Of a DNA stretch of 64,000 nucleotides, positions 38,001-51,487 are shown one piece after another. Origin of the DNA: Thamnaconus septentrionalis (taxonomy: Eukaryota; Chordata; Actinopteri; Tetraodontiformes; Monacanthidae); assembly GCA_009823395.1 (NCBI GenBank), contig CM020503.1, positions 3,715,001-3,779,000 of the forward strand, read 5' to 3'. Each line of letters opens with the position of its first letter. The stretch's first letter is position 1. The notes under the pieces were generated by a model that was not told the DNA's origin, did not search any database, and was given only the letters and a program-made list of their open reading frames with translations. Both the position numbers and the translations under genes were made by a program.

Positions 38001-39521
38001 GGGGCCCCCTGCGGCTGCCGCTCAAGCGCCAGCACTGGATAGGAGTGCGCGAGGTGGGAGGCACCTACTACAACTTGGACTCCAAGCTGCGTAGCCCCCA
38101 ACCCATCGGCGACGCAGACTCGCTCAGGTGAGAGGCGCTGAGATTCGTGCGACGCTGTGACAGTTCAGGCTGAGAGAGGAGTGGGAGGTCAAAAGGTTGA
38201 ATGTGTTTGAATCAGGGCTGTCAGCAATAAAACACGTTAAACACGTTTTCTAATCTAATCTAATCTGATTTCTTTAATCACATTTTAATCACAGGCCTTC
38301 TGTCCCGTCCGTTCAACCGTAGTTGGTTCCTCAAGCCGTAGCGCTAAGTTTCCACACTGCATCCTGCCAATGTTAGCTGTGTTTATTTTGGAGTGTGGGG
38401 AGACATCGCAGACCTGTGGATGAACAATACATTGAAGAAGCTAACTAGAGCTATTGCAAGCGGTAGCTCTGACCCTTGGCGGGGTACAGTTGTTCACGCA
38501 TATAGGAGCTGTATGAAACCAAGAGAGGACCCAAACTGGAGCTCCTGTAAAATGCATGTGACTTGGATGCACTGTTTTCAAGAAATAATAGTTCAAAAGA
38601 TCAAACCTCTCTTTCTGTTCATAAAAGAATTGCTTTGCATGAATATGGACTTAAAAACTGTCTTGAAATGCAAAATTACAGAATTTTAAACGTACAAATC
38701 AAAACACAATTAATCGCAGTTAACTATGGAAAGTCAGAGATTAATCTCTATTTTAAAAAAAACAACAATTTGACAGCCCTAGTATGAAACATTTAAGATG
38801 GCAGGATGCATCGCACGACATGACAACCATTGTTTAGCGACACGTCACGTCGGTTTGCTTTAACAGCTTCAAAAGTGAGTTGTGTTGGCGCAGACATCGC
38901 TACAACATGTCGACATTGTAGCATACACAACTGTTAGAGGTCCCTTATTACACCCGTGTTGAGATCTTTGTTTTTCACCCTGGACTCAAGTGGACCAGCC
39001 TCACGTGATTCATTATTGCAAAAACTGGACAGAACATATTTAGCCCTCTGTTTACTGCCTCCTACAAAAAAGTGTTTTGCTTCGTGCTGAAACTAATATT
39101 GGACCTTGGGAACATAGAGGGTGGAAACAAAACCTACTGACTGCGTTCTCACTAAACAGAGAGGTGATAGTGCCCCCTGTGACATCACAAAGGGCTGCTA
39201 TCATATGCCCCCCCCACCCCCTTTACATTTTCACCAGCACGACCACGGTGAGGCGTACGTAGGGGAACTCTTGATTGATCACGGCTTTGAAAGTCGTGGT
39301 GCCAGTATGTTTTTCTTTGACTCTTTGCGTTTTGCTTGCCTCATTTTTTTTCATTCTTCTCACTGTGGCTTCCCCTCTAACCCACCCCCAACCCGACTCC
39401 CAATCGCTGTGGCAACCCCAGGAAGTTTCTCCGCCAGCAGCTGCGAGGGAAGAACTGTGAGCTCCTGCTGGTGGTCTCCGAGGAGGTGGAGGCTCACCAA
39501 ACCTGGCGGTCTGACGGCTGA
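35012..39521 (+). CDS. josd1: Josephin domain-containing protein 1 (JOSD1), about 235 aa, one apparent frame break
   Basis: JOSD1 is a Josephin-family cysteine deubiquitinase found at the plasma membrane. Exons: 35012-35294, 35599-35727, 37933-38127 and 39422-39521, phases AG|G throughout. The catalytic Cys is in [15 protein letters not shown], the His in [13 protein letters not shown] and the third residue (Asn) in [30 protein letters not shown] and [12 protein letters not shown] are nearly identical to human JOSD1. The N-terminus (MPWKVSKQK) matches human VPWK but is followed by a fish-specific G/E- and S/P-rich extension, making the protein about 33 residues longer. The MPWK frame and the [10 protein letters not shown] frame differ by one base within the same exon, in the C-rich stretch 35150-35182. 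A start a few codons upstream of 35012 in the same frame cannot be excluded. Confidence 0.93.
35353..35560 (-). mobile_element. Probable 3' tail of a non-LTR retroelement in josd1 intron
   Basis: Read on the minus strand, the segment has GGGGACCACGGATGAAATCT, TAAGTCCGGCATAT, ACTCAGTGTTTAT and GTGCACTGTCCCGTC followed by AAATAAA. This block is common at LINE 3' ends in teleost genomes. Identification is from memory of such tails and is tentative. Confidence 0.45.
35728..37932 (+). other. josd1 intron 2, no feature seen
   Basis: 2.2 kb of AT-rich intron. I see a small CT-rich patch (about 36206-36245) and no gene, SINE or inverted-repeat element. Confidence 0.5.
38213..38781. mobile_element. 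hAT-like element (CAGGGCTGTCA family), 569 bp
   Basis: Ends CAGGGCTGTCA and TGACAGCCCTA are inverted repeats. The flanking 8-mers GTTTGAAT (38205-38212) and GTATGAAA (38782-38789) look like a decayed target duplication (6 of 8). It lies in josd1 intron 3. Confidence 0.75.
38955..39210 (+). repeat. Copy C of an unnamed dispersed repeat
   Basis: The first half matches copies A and B (TTTTTCACCCTGGACT, CACGTGATTCATTATTGC, AAAAACTG). The second half (AGAGAGGTGATAGTGC, TGTGACATCACAAAGGGCTG) matches 42150-42195 downstream of josd1. Confidence 0.55.
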
Positions 39522-42345
<2,824 letters not shown>

Positions 42346-42606
42346 CAGGGGTGGGTAAACTTTTTGACTGGTGGGCCAAAATGGGTTCTAAAATCCAATC
42401 TGTGCTTCCAAGAGTGGCCAGAGCAGGAGCAGATCAGATGGATGTTTTGGTGACCAAGCTCATTGGAAAAAAATATATCATGGGATATGTAGACAACATG
42501 TGCTTCAATGTCAAATGAAAATGAACAAAAGCGTTTCAACAAAATATGTCTTTGAACTTTGAAGCCCCACGGCTTATAGCTGTTTATTGAATTGACTCTT
42601 AAAACA

Positions 42607-42653
<47 letters not shown>

Positions 42654-42773
42654 GAAATACATCTATTTTATTCCCTTGTTTACTACTGATATAATTTCTT
42701 CAAGTTTAAGAGGGCCGGATAAAAAGCTTAACGGGCCGCATATGGGCCCCGGGCCGTGGTTTGCCCACGCCTG
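42346..42773 (+). mobile_element. hAT-like non-autonomous element (family 1) with internal poly(A)
   Basis: Ends CAGGGGTGGGTAAACTTTTT and GTGGTTTGCCCACGCCTG match the family-1 terminal repeats. It contains an A run of about 42 bp at 42608-42649. Flanking 8-mers (GTCTGCAT, GTCGACTT) are too different to call a clear duplication. The element abuts the cbx7 CpG-rich promoter. Confidence 0.85.
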
Positions 42774-42779
42774 GTCGAC

Positions 42780-43204
42780 TTCGTGTTGACTCTCACACTC
42801 CAACGGACCGGACGGACGATGAGGGTGACAACTCTGAAGCGGCTGGTGGCGCGCGTTCGCCTCGCTCGCTCGCGCCGCCGAGAGGGCGCGCGGCGCTCGC
42901 GGGGACGGGCGCGCGCTCGCGCGCGTGGTCTCGCTGCGCGGTGTGCAGATGTGTCGCAGATTTTGTAAAGTCAGTGTTTGGTCGGCCGCGGCGCACGGCG
43001 AGGAGAGCCCGAGCACCGGGGGTCAGGGGCGGCCTCTCCGGATTCATGGCTCCGTAGGAACCGCGGAGGAGGGAGCAGACTGCGGCGGCGGCGGCGGCGG
43101 CGGCAGCGGCGGAGCGCTGTCATAACCGGACAACATTAGCTTAGTTGGGGGAAGCAAAAGGAGAAGGTGGAGGGGACGCTGACTGACAGCCAAGGGAGCC
43201 GGAG
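42780..43204 (+). promoter_or_regulatory. cbx7 CpG-island promoter and 5' UTR
   Basis: Very CpG-dense from about 42835 to 43115 (many CGCG and GCGC), with a (CGG)n run at 43083-43105 within the leader just before the start codon at 43205. No TATA box. CpG islands of this kind are usual at Polycomb-group genes. Confidence 0.7.
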
Positions 43205-43309
43205 ATGGAGCTGTCAGCCATCGGAGAGCAAGTGTTCGCCGTGGAGTCCATCGTCAAGAAGAGGGTTCGGAAGGTAGGCGGAGGCGTGTGGATTGGGCTG
43301 GAAATCTGG

Positions 43310-43340
<31 letters not shown>

Positions 43341-46300
43341 CCCCCCTTTTTATATTTTAATTTTAATTTTATATGATTTATTTATTTTTCTTCTGTGCGA
43401 CGTTTGATGAGGACGTCTCCTCTGGCAGGAAGACGCGATGCTACTTTGGATGCTAATGAAACCATGGAGGGTGGTGGGGGGGATTAAATGAGCCGAAGTG
43501 CGCCGCTAATCTGGTTATCTAATTGCTGGCAGGTTGTAGAGGCGGAATGTCCCTTTAAATCTCATAAAGAGTCCAGTTTAGCAACGCAGGTGCAAGGTGA
43601 GGGCATGGAGGACTCGCAGCACCTTCACGGTTGGCCCATTAGCCCACTAATTGGGGTCAATCGGCGCCCGAGTGTCGACGGAGTGGTTGCGGCACTGCCT
43701 GGACCCAGAGGCGCTTCTAGAAAGTGCCGCTGCTCGGTGCGCACCAGCCTCCCGTAACTTCTAGGACGAGCCCCGCCCACCCCTCTGGATTCTGCTGAGA
43801 CTGTGATAGAGAAAATAAAGGCAAGGATTACCTCAACACGAAAGGGTTAGCTTCAAAATATACCCTCTACACCAGAGGTGTCAAACTCAAATACACAACT
43901 TGGACAAACTTGCAAAATCGAATTCACATTAATAAGACTCATCAAAATAAATAAAATGTAAATAAAAACGCAGCCTTCGAATTTAAATTTCAACAGTAAC
44001 CTTTTTCCATTGGCTAATAATAAATGTAAAAATAAAATAACAACAATACGCCAATTAAGTCATAATAGCATCCTTTAATAAACGTCTTGTCCTGATTCAG
44101 CAGAGCATTCTGGGATTTGTAGTGCTAGCTGTACATGTGCTGTTTGATACTGGCAGGCCAGTTCTAGTTGTGATTTTGTATTATGGCCCACGGGACAGAG
44201 TTTGACACCTATGCTCTCACCCAAATACCCCATAAATTACACCACAACACTTTAAAATCACTTTATTAACACACATTGATGGACATGTAGTGAAGTTTAA
44301 ATTGAAGCCAACTGAGTTTCCTGGCAGTCAGACAATAAACTAGTACAAAGATAACATCTACAGGGCTTGGAATAGAAATATAACTGCTGCTTTATCTGTA
44401 AATGGCGGAAGTCCTGCTTTTACACCAGTTGATATGCATGGGTTGCAAAACGTTGCTTTTCAGTCACGGCGAACTGTTCAATATTCATTTTATATCAATG
44501 GGGCCACAGAAAGATTACTTCGCGTGCAAACAAGAACAAACATTTGTAAAAATACATCGACAAGCGTTCACTTGTCTGATCAGTGAGAGGAAATGTTGGC
44601 GGATTAATTGTTAAAGTTAAAGTTACGTACTGAGTTCATTCAAGGGCAACACTTTAACATTCTTTTGGAAGACTTCATGTATTTCTATTTGAAATTATTC
44701 TTAGTATTGTATTTGCTACATGTATTCATGCTGATGAAGATGAGGCTGTGTTGCCACTCTACCCTGGCACTCAGACATACAGAGAATATGGGAGATTGTT
44801 GTCATTGCTGCAGTCACTGCTGGCCAATACTTCCTACAGTTCCTTTACTGCTGCAGCAGGCCTCTTGGCAGCTTCCCCTTGCCTGTATTCTCCTTTTTTT
44901 CCATCCATTTTGGAGGAATGTCCCGCTCTTGTTAATGTCACAGCGGCTATATTCTCTCCACCTGGTGATGACTGTCTATTACGGTTTCCCAGAGTGCATC
45001 AGTTATTGTTAGAAGCTCCTTTCCTGAGTGTTACATTTCAAAAATGAGATTCCTCTGAGTTGAGATTCTCTCTGATCTGATTTCTGAGGCATCTGCTGTG
45101 TGATGTAACTGACTGAAGGCCAGCACAGCTCTATCTAGAATCTACCATTGTAGGTATCAGGTAATGTGTCCAACAAGAGGAAAAATGGAAAATAGCAATA
45201 AGATTCCGATCTTGGAGATTCAGGCTTGTGGGCCATCCTGGAGGCCACTTTGATTGTGTGACACTCTAAGGTAGATTATCATTCAGAACCTGAAGAAAAT
45301 CCTACTGGGAGAGCTGTACTTTGAAGTAGGGCTGTCCCGGTATTATATTTTCGCTTCCGATACGATACCGATATTTCAACCTTGAATATCGGCCGATACC
45401 GATATCAATCCGATATCAGCATGCTACAAATGAAACATACTTTCATTATTTATTCTGTAGTGTGGAGTGTTAAAAAAGGCAGCATCAAGTGATATTACTC
45501 AAACAGAGAATAAGAGTTAAAAACAGTTGTATTGGAGAACATACCACTTATTAACAATTTTTTTTTTTTTTAAACTGTGAAATAGAACAAATAAATTAAA
45601 AAATATATCAGGAGACCGTGAACAATGACCCAAATAACTTATAGTGCAAACAATTCAAAACAAATTAACAAGTTTACTGCTCGTATATTCTGAAAACAAC
45701 TGAGAGCAGGAACAAAAAAACAACAAAACAATATTGTCAGTTAACTAAAGTCGTGATGACCCTGACTCCTCCATCTCCACTTTCTGCAGTCCGAGCATGA
45801 TGTGGAGATTCTTTTTTCGCCTGAGTAGAATGGACTGCTTTCTATCGGAGTGTTAATATCGGAGACTTAAGATGACGTCCGATATAATCCGATATTCCTT
45901 TTTTGGCTGATATCGGACCGATATCCGGTATCAATATCGGATCGGGACAGCCCTACTTTGAAGTTTATTAGAGCCGCTTCAAGTGATGGAAGGTGTAAGC
46001 GGACTACTATCAGGCATCAGTGTGACTGGAAAATCCTGAATACCAGCACATTCCCAAAGAGAAGAGGGTCAGTCCACTTTTATTTGTTTTTTTCAGTTTG
46101 TATCTCACTTGTTCCTCTTAAATAATTCCTAGTTGCTGTTGCCTTTCAAACATGTTATAGACCACAAATGGGCCGATTAACCTCGCTCAACACCACATTT
46201 TAAAGATGAACGTGTGGATATTGGTTAATGATTGGCTCACAATTCTCTGTGAACACCCTCTGTGCAGTATATATGCCTGTTGTTTTGTGCCTGTGGGTCC

Positions 46301-49183
46301 AAAGACGCCAGGAGAAGTGGTGACTTCACCCGCTGAGAATACACTGCGGCTCCTGGATGATGTCACCCAGGATGACTAACTGTCAGGGCTCAGTGGGTAT
46401 ATGGAAAATATACTGCACATCGAATAGTCTGTTAACTATAGGTGTTTCCCAGTAACAACCTCCTCCTACACATTTATTCTATCCAACAACAAGGAAATGT
46501 AAACCAAGAAAAAACCCACTGAATTGCATTTTGATCAGCTTGGTTTAACGTGTTGATGCTTCTAAGCCACTATATGTTGATGATACAGTGCTTTCATTGA
46601 TTCTATAGACTTGTGTTGTGACCACTACCTTTAGAATTAGTACCCTTGAAAAGTGATTATGTGAACACATTTCAGGCTGTATAGTATTTAATACGATATG
46701 GTTCATGTAGTAAATTCCCTACACTTGCTGTGTCCACAGGGGAACGTGGAGTATCTGCTGAAGTGGAAGGGGTGGCCTCCAAAGTGAGTATCAGCAGTCA
46801 GGCCAGACAGAAGGACGCGTTCTAACAAAAGTGACAGTTTACCAAATAATAAAGATCAAGTCAAAGTTGCCTTTTTGTTACATTTCATTTTTCAGTGAAC
46901 CATTCTCAAGGGACCAACAACATTTTTTAATTGTAACATGAAGCATTTGTGGTTAAAAAAAAAAAAATGTTTTAGAGCTAATTTTTATTTTCTTACGTGA
47001 AAAATTTAAAAGTTAGACTTTAGCCGTGACCCTGCAATTCAGGGTCACGGGGGTCTGCTGGCGCCTCTCCCAGCTGTCTTAGGGCGAAGGCAGGGTGACA
47101 CCCTGGACAAGTCGCCAGTTCATCGCAGGGCTTTTTTACAATTTACACATTTATTTTTACATTTTCTGTTAATTCATATGAGTGCAACTATTTCTTTTTG
47201 AAAGTTTAACCAAACCAGTGAAGTAATTTTAAGGCCAGGGTGTTCAGAGAGGGAACAGAGTGAAGCTGGCTGTGCCACTGTTTTGATTGAGATGATACTT
47301 TAAGTTAGACTGTTGTTATGTGCATCTTGTAAGTAACTGGCCTCTGCTGTTGTTTCTAACCAAATTGAACAAGACTTTTTTGTTGTTGTTTTTTTGACGG
47401 ATCCAGTCCATGCATTTAGTTGCATTGAGTTGGATGTTTTCTCCTTCTATTCTTCTTCTCCAGGTACAGCACATGGGAACCTGAGGAACACATTCTGGAC
47501 CAGCGTTTGGTGCAGGCCTACGAAGAAAAGTAAGGCTCATTTAGTAACACATGGTGATCACAGCTGTGGAGCCTCAGTCTGAGGTTGAGACTCCCGGCCA
47601 GCTCAACTGGAGTGGTCGGAATGACTTCATTCTCTTCTTATCAGAGCAAATACAAGAGCTTCTGGATGATTGGGTTACTCTTACAATACAAATGTAACAC
47701 AAAGCGTATCCACGTGATCAAATCTTCACTTATTTGCTGACGCAGTCATACTCTTATTTTGGAAGCAACTGCATGCAGAAATTTGTCTTGACAGATTGAT
47801 AAAAACAAAGTACGAACCTGCTGAAAATAAAAGTGGCTGGTTGTGCAGCAGGTTGTGTAGGACACACCTTGTGTTACATTTTGTTGAGATTTGAACCAAT
47901 AGTTGTGGTTATAGTGCATTTTCCTAATACTATGCTTATGTGTGAACTACACTTCTGGAGCTGTTTTTCAGTCTTGTGCTTCTGTTTTAAAATTTTAAAG
48001 AATAGTGACTAAAACCGAAAGTGAAGATTTTTTTTGCTTCTTGATGTTTTCTTCAGAGAACAGAAAGACAGGGTTCTGGGACACCGGAGAAAAGGGTCCA
48101 AAACCAAAAGACTCCTGCAGGTAAAGTTCTGACTCTAACAGAAATGTCGTGGGCAACATTGCAGCATTGTGTACCTCAGTTGCTGCTTGCGTAGTGCCAC
48201 TCAAATGCTTTAAGTTTCCATCTCCCCCCCTCTGGTGATTTATCTCCAGAACAGTGTCTACACCATGGACCTGCGCAGCGCTCACAAGCCCCCTGAGAAG
48301 CCTCAAACTCGGCTGCACCTGTCGCTGACACACTCGCTGGCCTCGGAGGACGAGGACCCGACGTACAGCGCGTGTGGGAAGACGCAGCGGACGCTCAGGA
48401 GCCGGAGCTCGCAGCAACTGTGCCTTGACTCCAACCCTCCTAGTCTTGGGGACTGGGAGGGCCAAGGAGAGGACAGCGACGACGACGATGAGGACGAGGA
48501 AGAGGAAGACGACGACGACGACGACGTAGATTATGAAGACAACGAGGAGGAGGAGGATGAAGAGGAGGAAGAAGAGGAGGATTTTCTCAAGGAGGCAACA
48601 AAGAAGACTGGAGATGTGGACAGTAAGTGGCAGAAGAGTGGAATTGACAAAGGTTTAGCTGACTTTTTGCTCCCTCTGTCTCTCTGTGAAGAAGGATATT
48701 TGGGATGAATCCAAATAATTTGGGGCTAACAGCCCAGCTTGTGTTTCAGGTTCCGATAAACCAAAGACCACATACGTCTATTCTTGATACTTTGCATCAC
48801 TTCCTGCAGTCGGCCAATCATCTCCTCTATGTCGGTCCTTATCTGCTCCGTCATGTGTTCAACCTGTACCAAACACATGAACCCGCTTATGCGTCCTGTG
48901 GTGCAATGCAAACTCAACTAACGGCCACCTTTCTTCTGTCTCAGCGCAGGACAGGAGACTCGAGTGGAGCTCTGCTGGTAAAACGGACGAGGTCGCCGCG
49001 TCGGAGAAACCCGGAGACGACCGCCACGACGCCGACGATGTCGTTGGCGAGGTGGCGTGGAAGCCTGCGGTGCGCCCGGCAGAGGTGACCGTCACGGACG
49101 TCACCCTCAACTCCCTCACAGTGACATTCAGAGAGTCCTGCATGCCCAAAGGCTTCTTCAGAGACTGGGGCCTGAAGATCTGA
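43205..49183 (+). CDS. cbx7: Chromobox protein 7 (CBX7), 284 aa, Polycomb PRC1 subunit
   Basis: CBX7 reads H3K27me3 with its chromodomain and brings canonical PRC1 to chromatin. Exons: 43205-43273, 46740-46783, 47464-47529, 48057-48120, 48250-48622 and 48945-49183, all in phase. The chromodomain (residues ~8-60) starts [15 protein letters not shown] and includes [20 protein letters not shown], with the aromatic-cage Phe and two Trp present. [25 protein letters not shown] and KRLLLQ..YTMDLRS..K fit CBX7 rather than CBX2, 4, 6 or 8. The C-terminal Pc box (AEVTVTDVTLNSLTVTFRES, then GFFRDW) closes the protein and binds RING1. Between them lies a run of about 40 residues that is almost all Asp/Glu (codons about 48470-48585), not present in human CBX7. 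The AT-hook-like GPKPK motif of the mammalian protein reads GSKTK here. Confidence 0.93.
43873..44213. mobile_element. hAT-like non-autonomous element (family 3), 341 bp
   Basis: Ends CAGAGGTGTCAAACTCAAA and GAGTTTGACACCTATG are inverted repeats. The flanking 8-mers CTCTACAC and CTCTCACC (43865-43872, 44214-44221) look like a decayed duplication. Lies in cbx7 intron 1. Confidence 0.8.
44222..45318 (+). other. cbx7 intron 1 interior, no gene accepted
   Basis: Contains two overlapping open frames (44608-45012 and 44748-45047) without splice context or recognisable motif. I regard them as chance. Confidence 0.5.
45327..45955. mobile_element. hAT-like element with CCGATA arrays, 629 bp
   Basis: Ends TAGGGCTGTCCCGG and CGGGACAGCCCTA are inverted repeats, flanked by the perfect 8-bp duplication CTTTGAAG (45319-45326, 45956-45963). 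Both subterminal regions hold clustered CCGATA/TATCGG motifs. In cbx7 intron 1. Confidence 0.92.
47034..47130 (-). mobile_element. SINE 3' fragment
   Basis: Read on the minus strand: GCGATGAACTGGCGACTTGT, CAGGGTGTCACCCTGCCTTC and GGTCACGGCT, the 3' body of the DANA/HE1-like SINE. It lies in cbx7 intron 2. Confidence 0.85.
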
Positions 49184-49551
49184 TTTGCTGATGAAGTCTG
49201 GGGGTGTGGAGGAGGTGAGGGGGGGGGGGGGGTTGACTGGGCGTTGGGAGGGGGTGTGGTCAGAGTCTGCGTTTTCACTCGGCCCGCCTCCGTCCTCCTA
49301 GTGAATAGTACGTTTACATGCACAGAGTCACCTAGCTGTAGTTCAGTGCTACATTTAGGTTGAGTCGTTGACCTCCGATATAGCCGCACTAGGTGGCCTT
49401 TTCATTAGAGTAGTATTACAGCCAAAACCGGTTGTCACCTTTATGACAAAAAGTGTTGGGGGGGGGGGGAGTAGAACTCCAGGTAACTCGCTTGGACCAA
49501 TCAGTGGGCTGCACTCACACTGCGCATCTCTGCATCTTCACGTTTACCAAA

Positions 49552-49700
49552 GGTGTTTAACAATGGCACCAGTGGGCAGCTGCTGCCAGGGCCTCGACTT
49601 TGGGTTCAGTGTCTTGCCCAAGGACACTTCAACATGTGGACAGTTAGAGCAGGGATTCAAACCGCAGACCCTTCAGTTATTGGACGAACTGCTCTACTGA
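49552..49700 (-). mobile_element. tRNA-derived SINE, minus strand
   Basis: On the minus strand the head reads TCAGTAGAGCAGTTCGTCC followed by GCGGTTTGAATCCCTGCTC, which fit Pol III A and B boxes. The body GTGTCCTTGGGCAAGACACT follows. This body is common in teleost SINEs and is a different family from the copy at 4744. Confidence 0.75.
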
Positions 49701-49706
49701 GGACTT

Positions 49707-49930
49707 AGCTTCAGTGGCTAGGAGTTGGCTTTAGTGGCTAGGAGTTGGCTTTAGTGGCTAGCAGTTGGCTAGGTGTGGCCTGCAGTTGGCTAGGAGTGGC
49801 TAGCAGGTGGCTAGGAGTTGGCTTCAGTGGCTAGGAGTTGGCTTCAGCGGCTAGGAGTTAGCTTCAGTGGCTAGGAGTTGGCTTTAGTGGCTAGGAGTTC
49901 ACTTCAGTGGCTAGCAGTTAGCTTCAGTGG
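49707..49930 (+). repeat. Minisatellite, about 20-bp unit GGCTAGGAGTTGGCTTCAGT
   Basis: About 11 diverged copies in tandem, with variants (GGCTTTAGT, GGCTAGCAGT, GGCTAGGTGTGGCC) and some shorter 13- to 16-bp units in the middle. Lies downstream of the cbx7 stop codon. Confidence 0.9.
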
Positions 49931-51114
49931 GGATCACTTGTTGCCCTCATCGCTGGCTAAAATCTGCAGCGCCCCTTTTAGTGTGGACCTTGAAAGGCGT
50001 GTGATTTGCTACGGTTCCAGTGCTGACGCCTCGCATGGCCTCTGTCAGCGTCATAATTTGACTCTTTTTCCGTTGCTTCGTTTCAAGTTGCTAGGAAAAC
50101 GGGCAGCGACTGCTGAAACCTGACCCTTACAGCAGGAAGTGTCTTTGAGCCTAGCCACTACTAAGGAGGTTAGCATGCATGCCGTCGTTGCAGCTTTCTC
50201 GTTAGAATAGGAGGACAGTCTTATGAAGAGCACTGAGGTTTTTTCTCAAAGAGTGAAGATTTTTTTTAGCCTGACTCTAAACTGAGTTTGATCATTTTTA
50301 GCTCAGCTGGCTACAGGAGGATGACACTCACCTGACATTGGCTCTTACCCCGAGACAAAGCCTCAAACTGCTGCTCAACTGCCAAATGTCTGCTTTGAAA
50401 GTGATACACAGGAGGTTGGTCTCGTCCCTTTTAATAAGGTTTTTGTGTCTCTCTGTTGTTTTGAACAGGCCTCTCCCATTTTCAAACTTCGATTGAGGAA
50501 ATATTCCATCTGACGTGCAAGATTTGTTAAGCTGGACTACGAGTTATAAAAACGGCTTTTTGGCTTTGCATTTTTTAATAGTTGGTTGGTCTCAAGTGAA
50601 TTGGTACAAAGAATCAGCTTTTTTTGCTGAATGATGGGAGCCGGCTCCTGTCTGTGAGTTTTTTGTTTTGTCTTGTTAAGTAACACAAGGCAGAATGATA
50701 TGATCAACCTATTTTTCCTTTTTGGGACAAAACCAAATGGGAGTCCAGGCAGCAGCAGCGCAATTCCAAAAGTCTTTTACCACCTAAGATCAAAACATTT
50801 CTGTTTTGTGTTTTTTGCAACAATGTCCTCAAATTTGAACATTTGTACCAAAACTTGAAAACATGATTCCATCAAGACAAACAGCCCGGGTTGATGGAAG
50901 CCCAGCTGGGGTGTTGATGGTTCAATTCCGCTTTGACAACCTTTGTTTTTTAAATCAAGGTGGTAGTTGATGGGTCACATGGTAACAAGCAGGATTCAAA
51001 CTCGCATCACAAACAACCCCACCGCGCCACCAGAGCCTTCACACTGAATCCCTGCTCCTGCACACTGATTTTTACATATTGTCTGTTTGGACACTGAAGG
51101 CCGACTCTCTAGGG

Positions 51115-51487
51115 CAGGCATGGGCAAACTACGGCCCGGGGGCCATATGCGTCCCGTTAAGCTTTTTTTCTGGCCCGCCGAACCTGAAGAAATTACACTA
51201 ATAGTAAGTCATAAAATAGTTGAATTTCATTAATTTTTTTCATTGTTTTAAGAGTAATTTCAATAAAGAGCTAAATACTGTGGGCCTTCAAAAACACTGA
51301 TTTTGTTGTAACGCTTTGTTCATTTTTAGTTGACATTAAATCACGTTTTCTACATATCCCATGATATGTCTTTTCTCCTACGAGGTGGGTCACTAAAACA
51401 CTCCATCCATCTGCTGCTGCTCCGGACCCTCACCCACATTTTAGAACCCTTTGTGGCCCCACCAGTCAAAACGTTTGCCCACCCCTG
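51115..51487 (-). mobile_element. hAT-like non-autonomous element (family 1), 373 bp
   Basis: Inverted copy of family 1: CAGGCATGGGCAAACTACGG at the left and GTTTGCCCACCCCTG at the right. A perfect 8-bp duplication CTCTAGGG flanks it (51107-51114, 51488-51495). Confidence 0.93.

Noticed and set aside
44608..45047. Two overlapping frames in cbx7 intron 1
   Set aside because: No motif, no splice pattern and no codon bias that I can see.
47037..47060. Perfect hairpin GTGACCCTG-CAATT-CAGGGTCAC as a regulatory structure
   Set aside because: It is the 3' end of a minus-strand SINE fragment; the palindrome arises from the SINE sequence and one chance extension.
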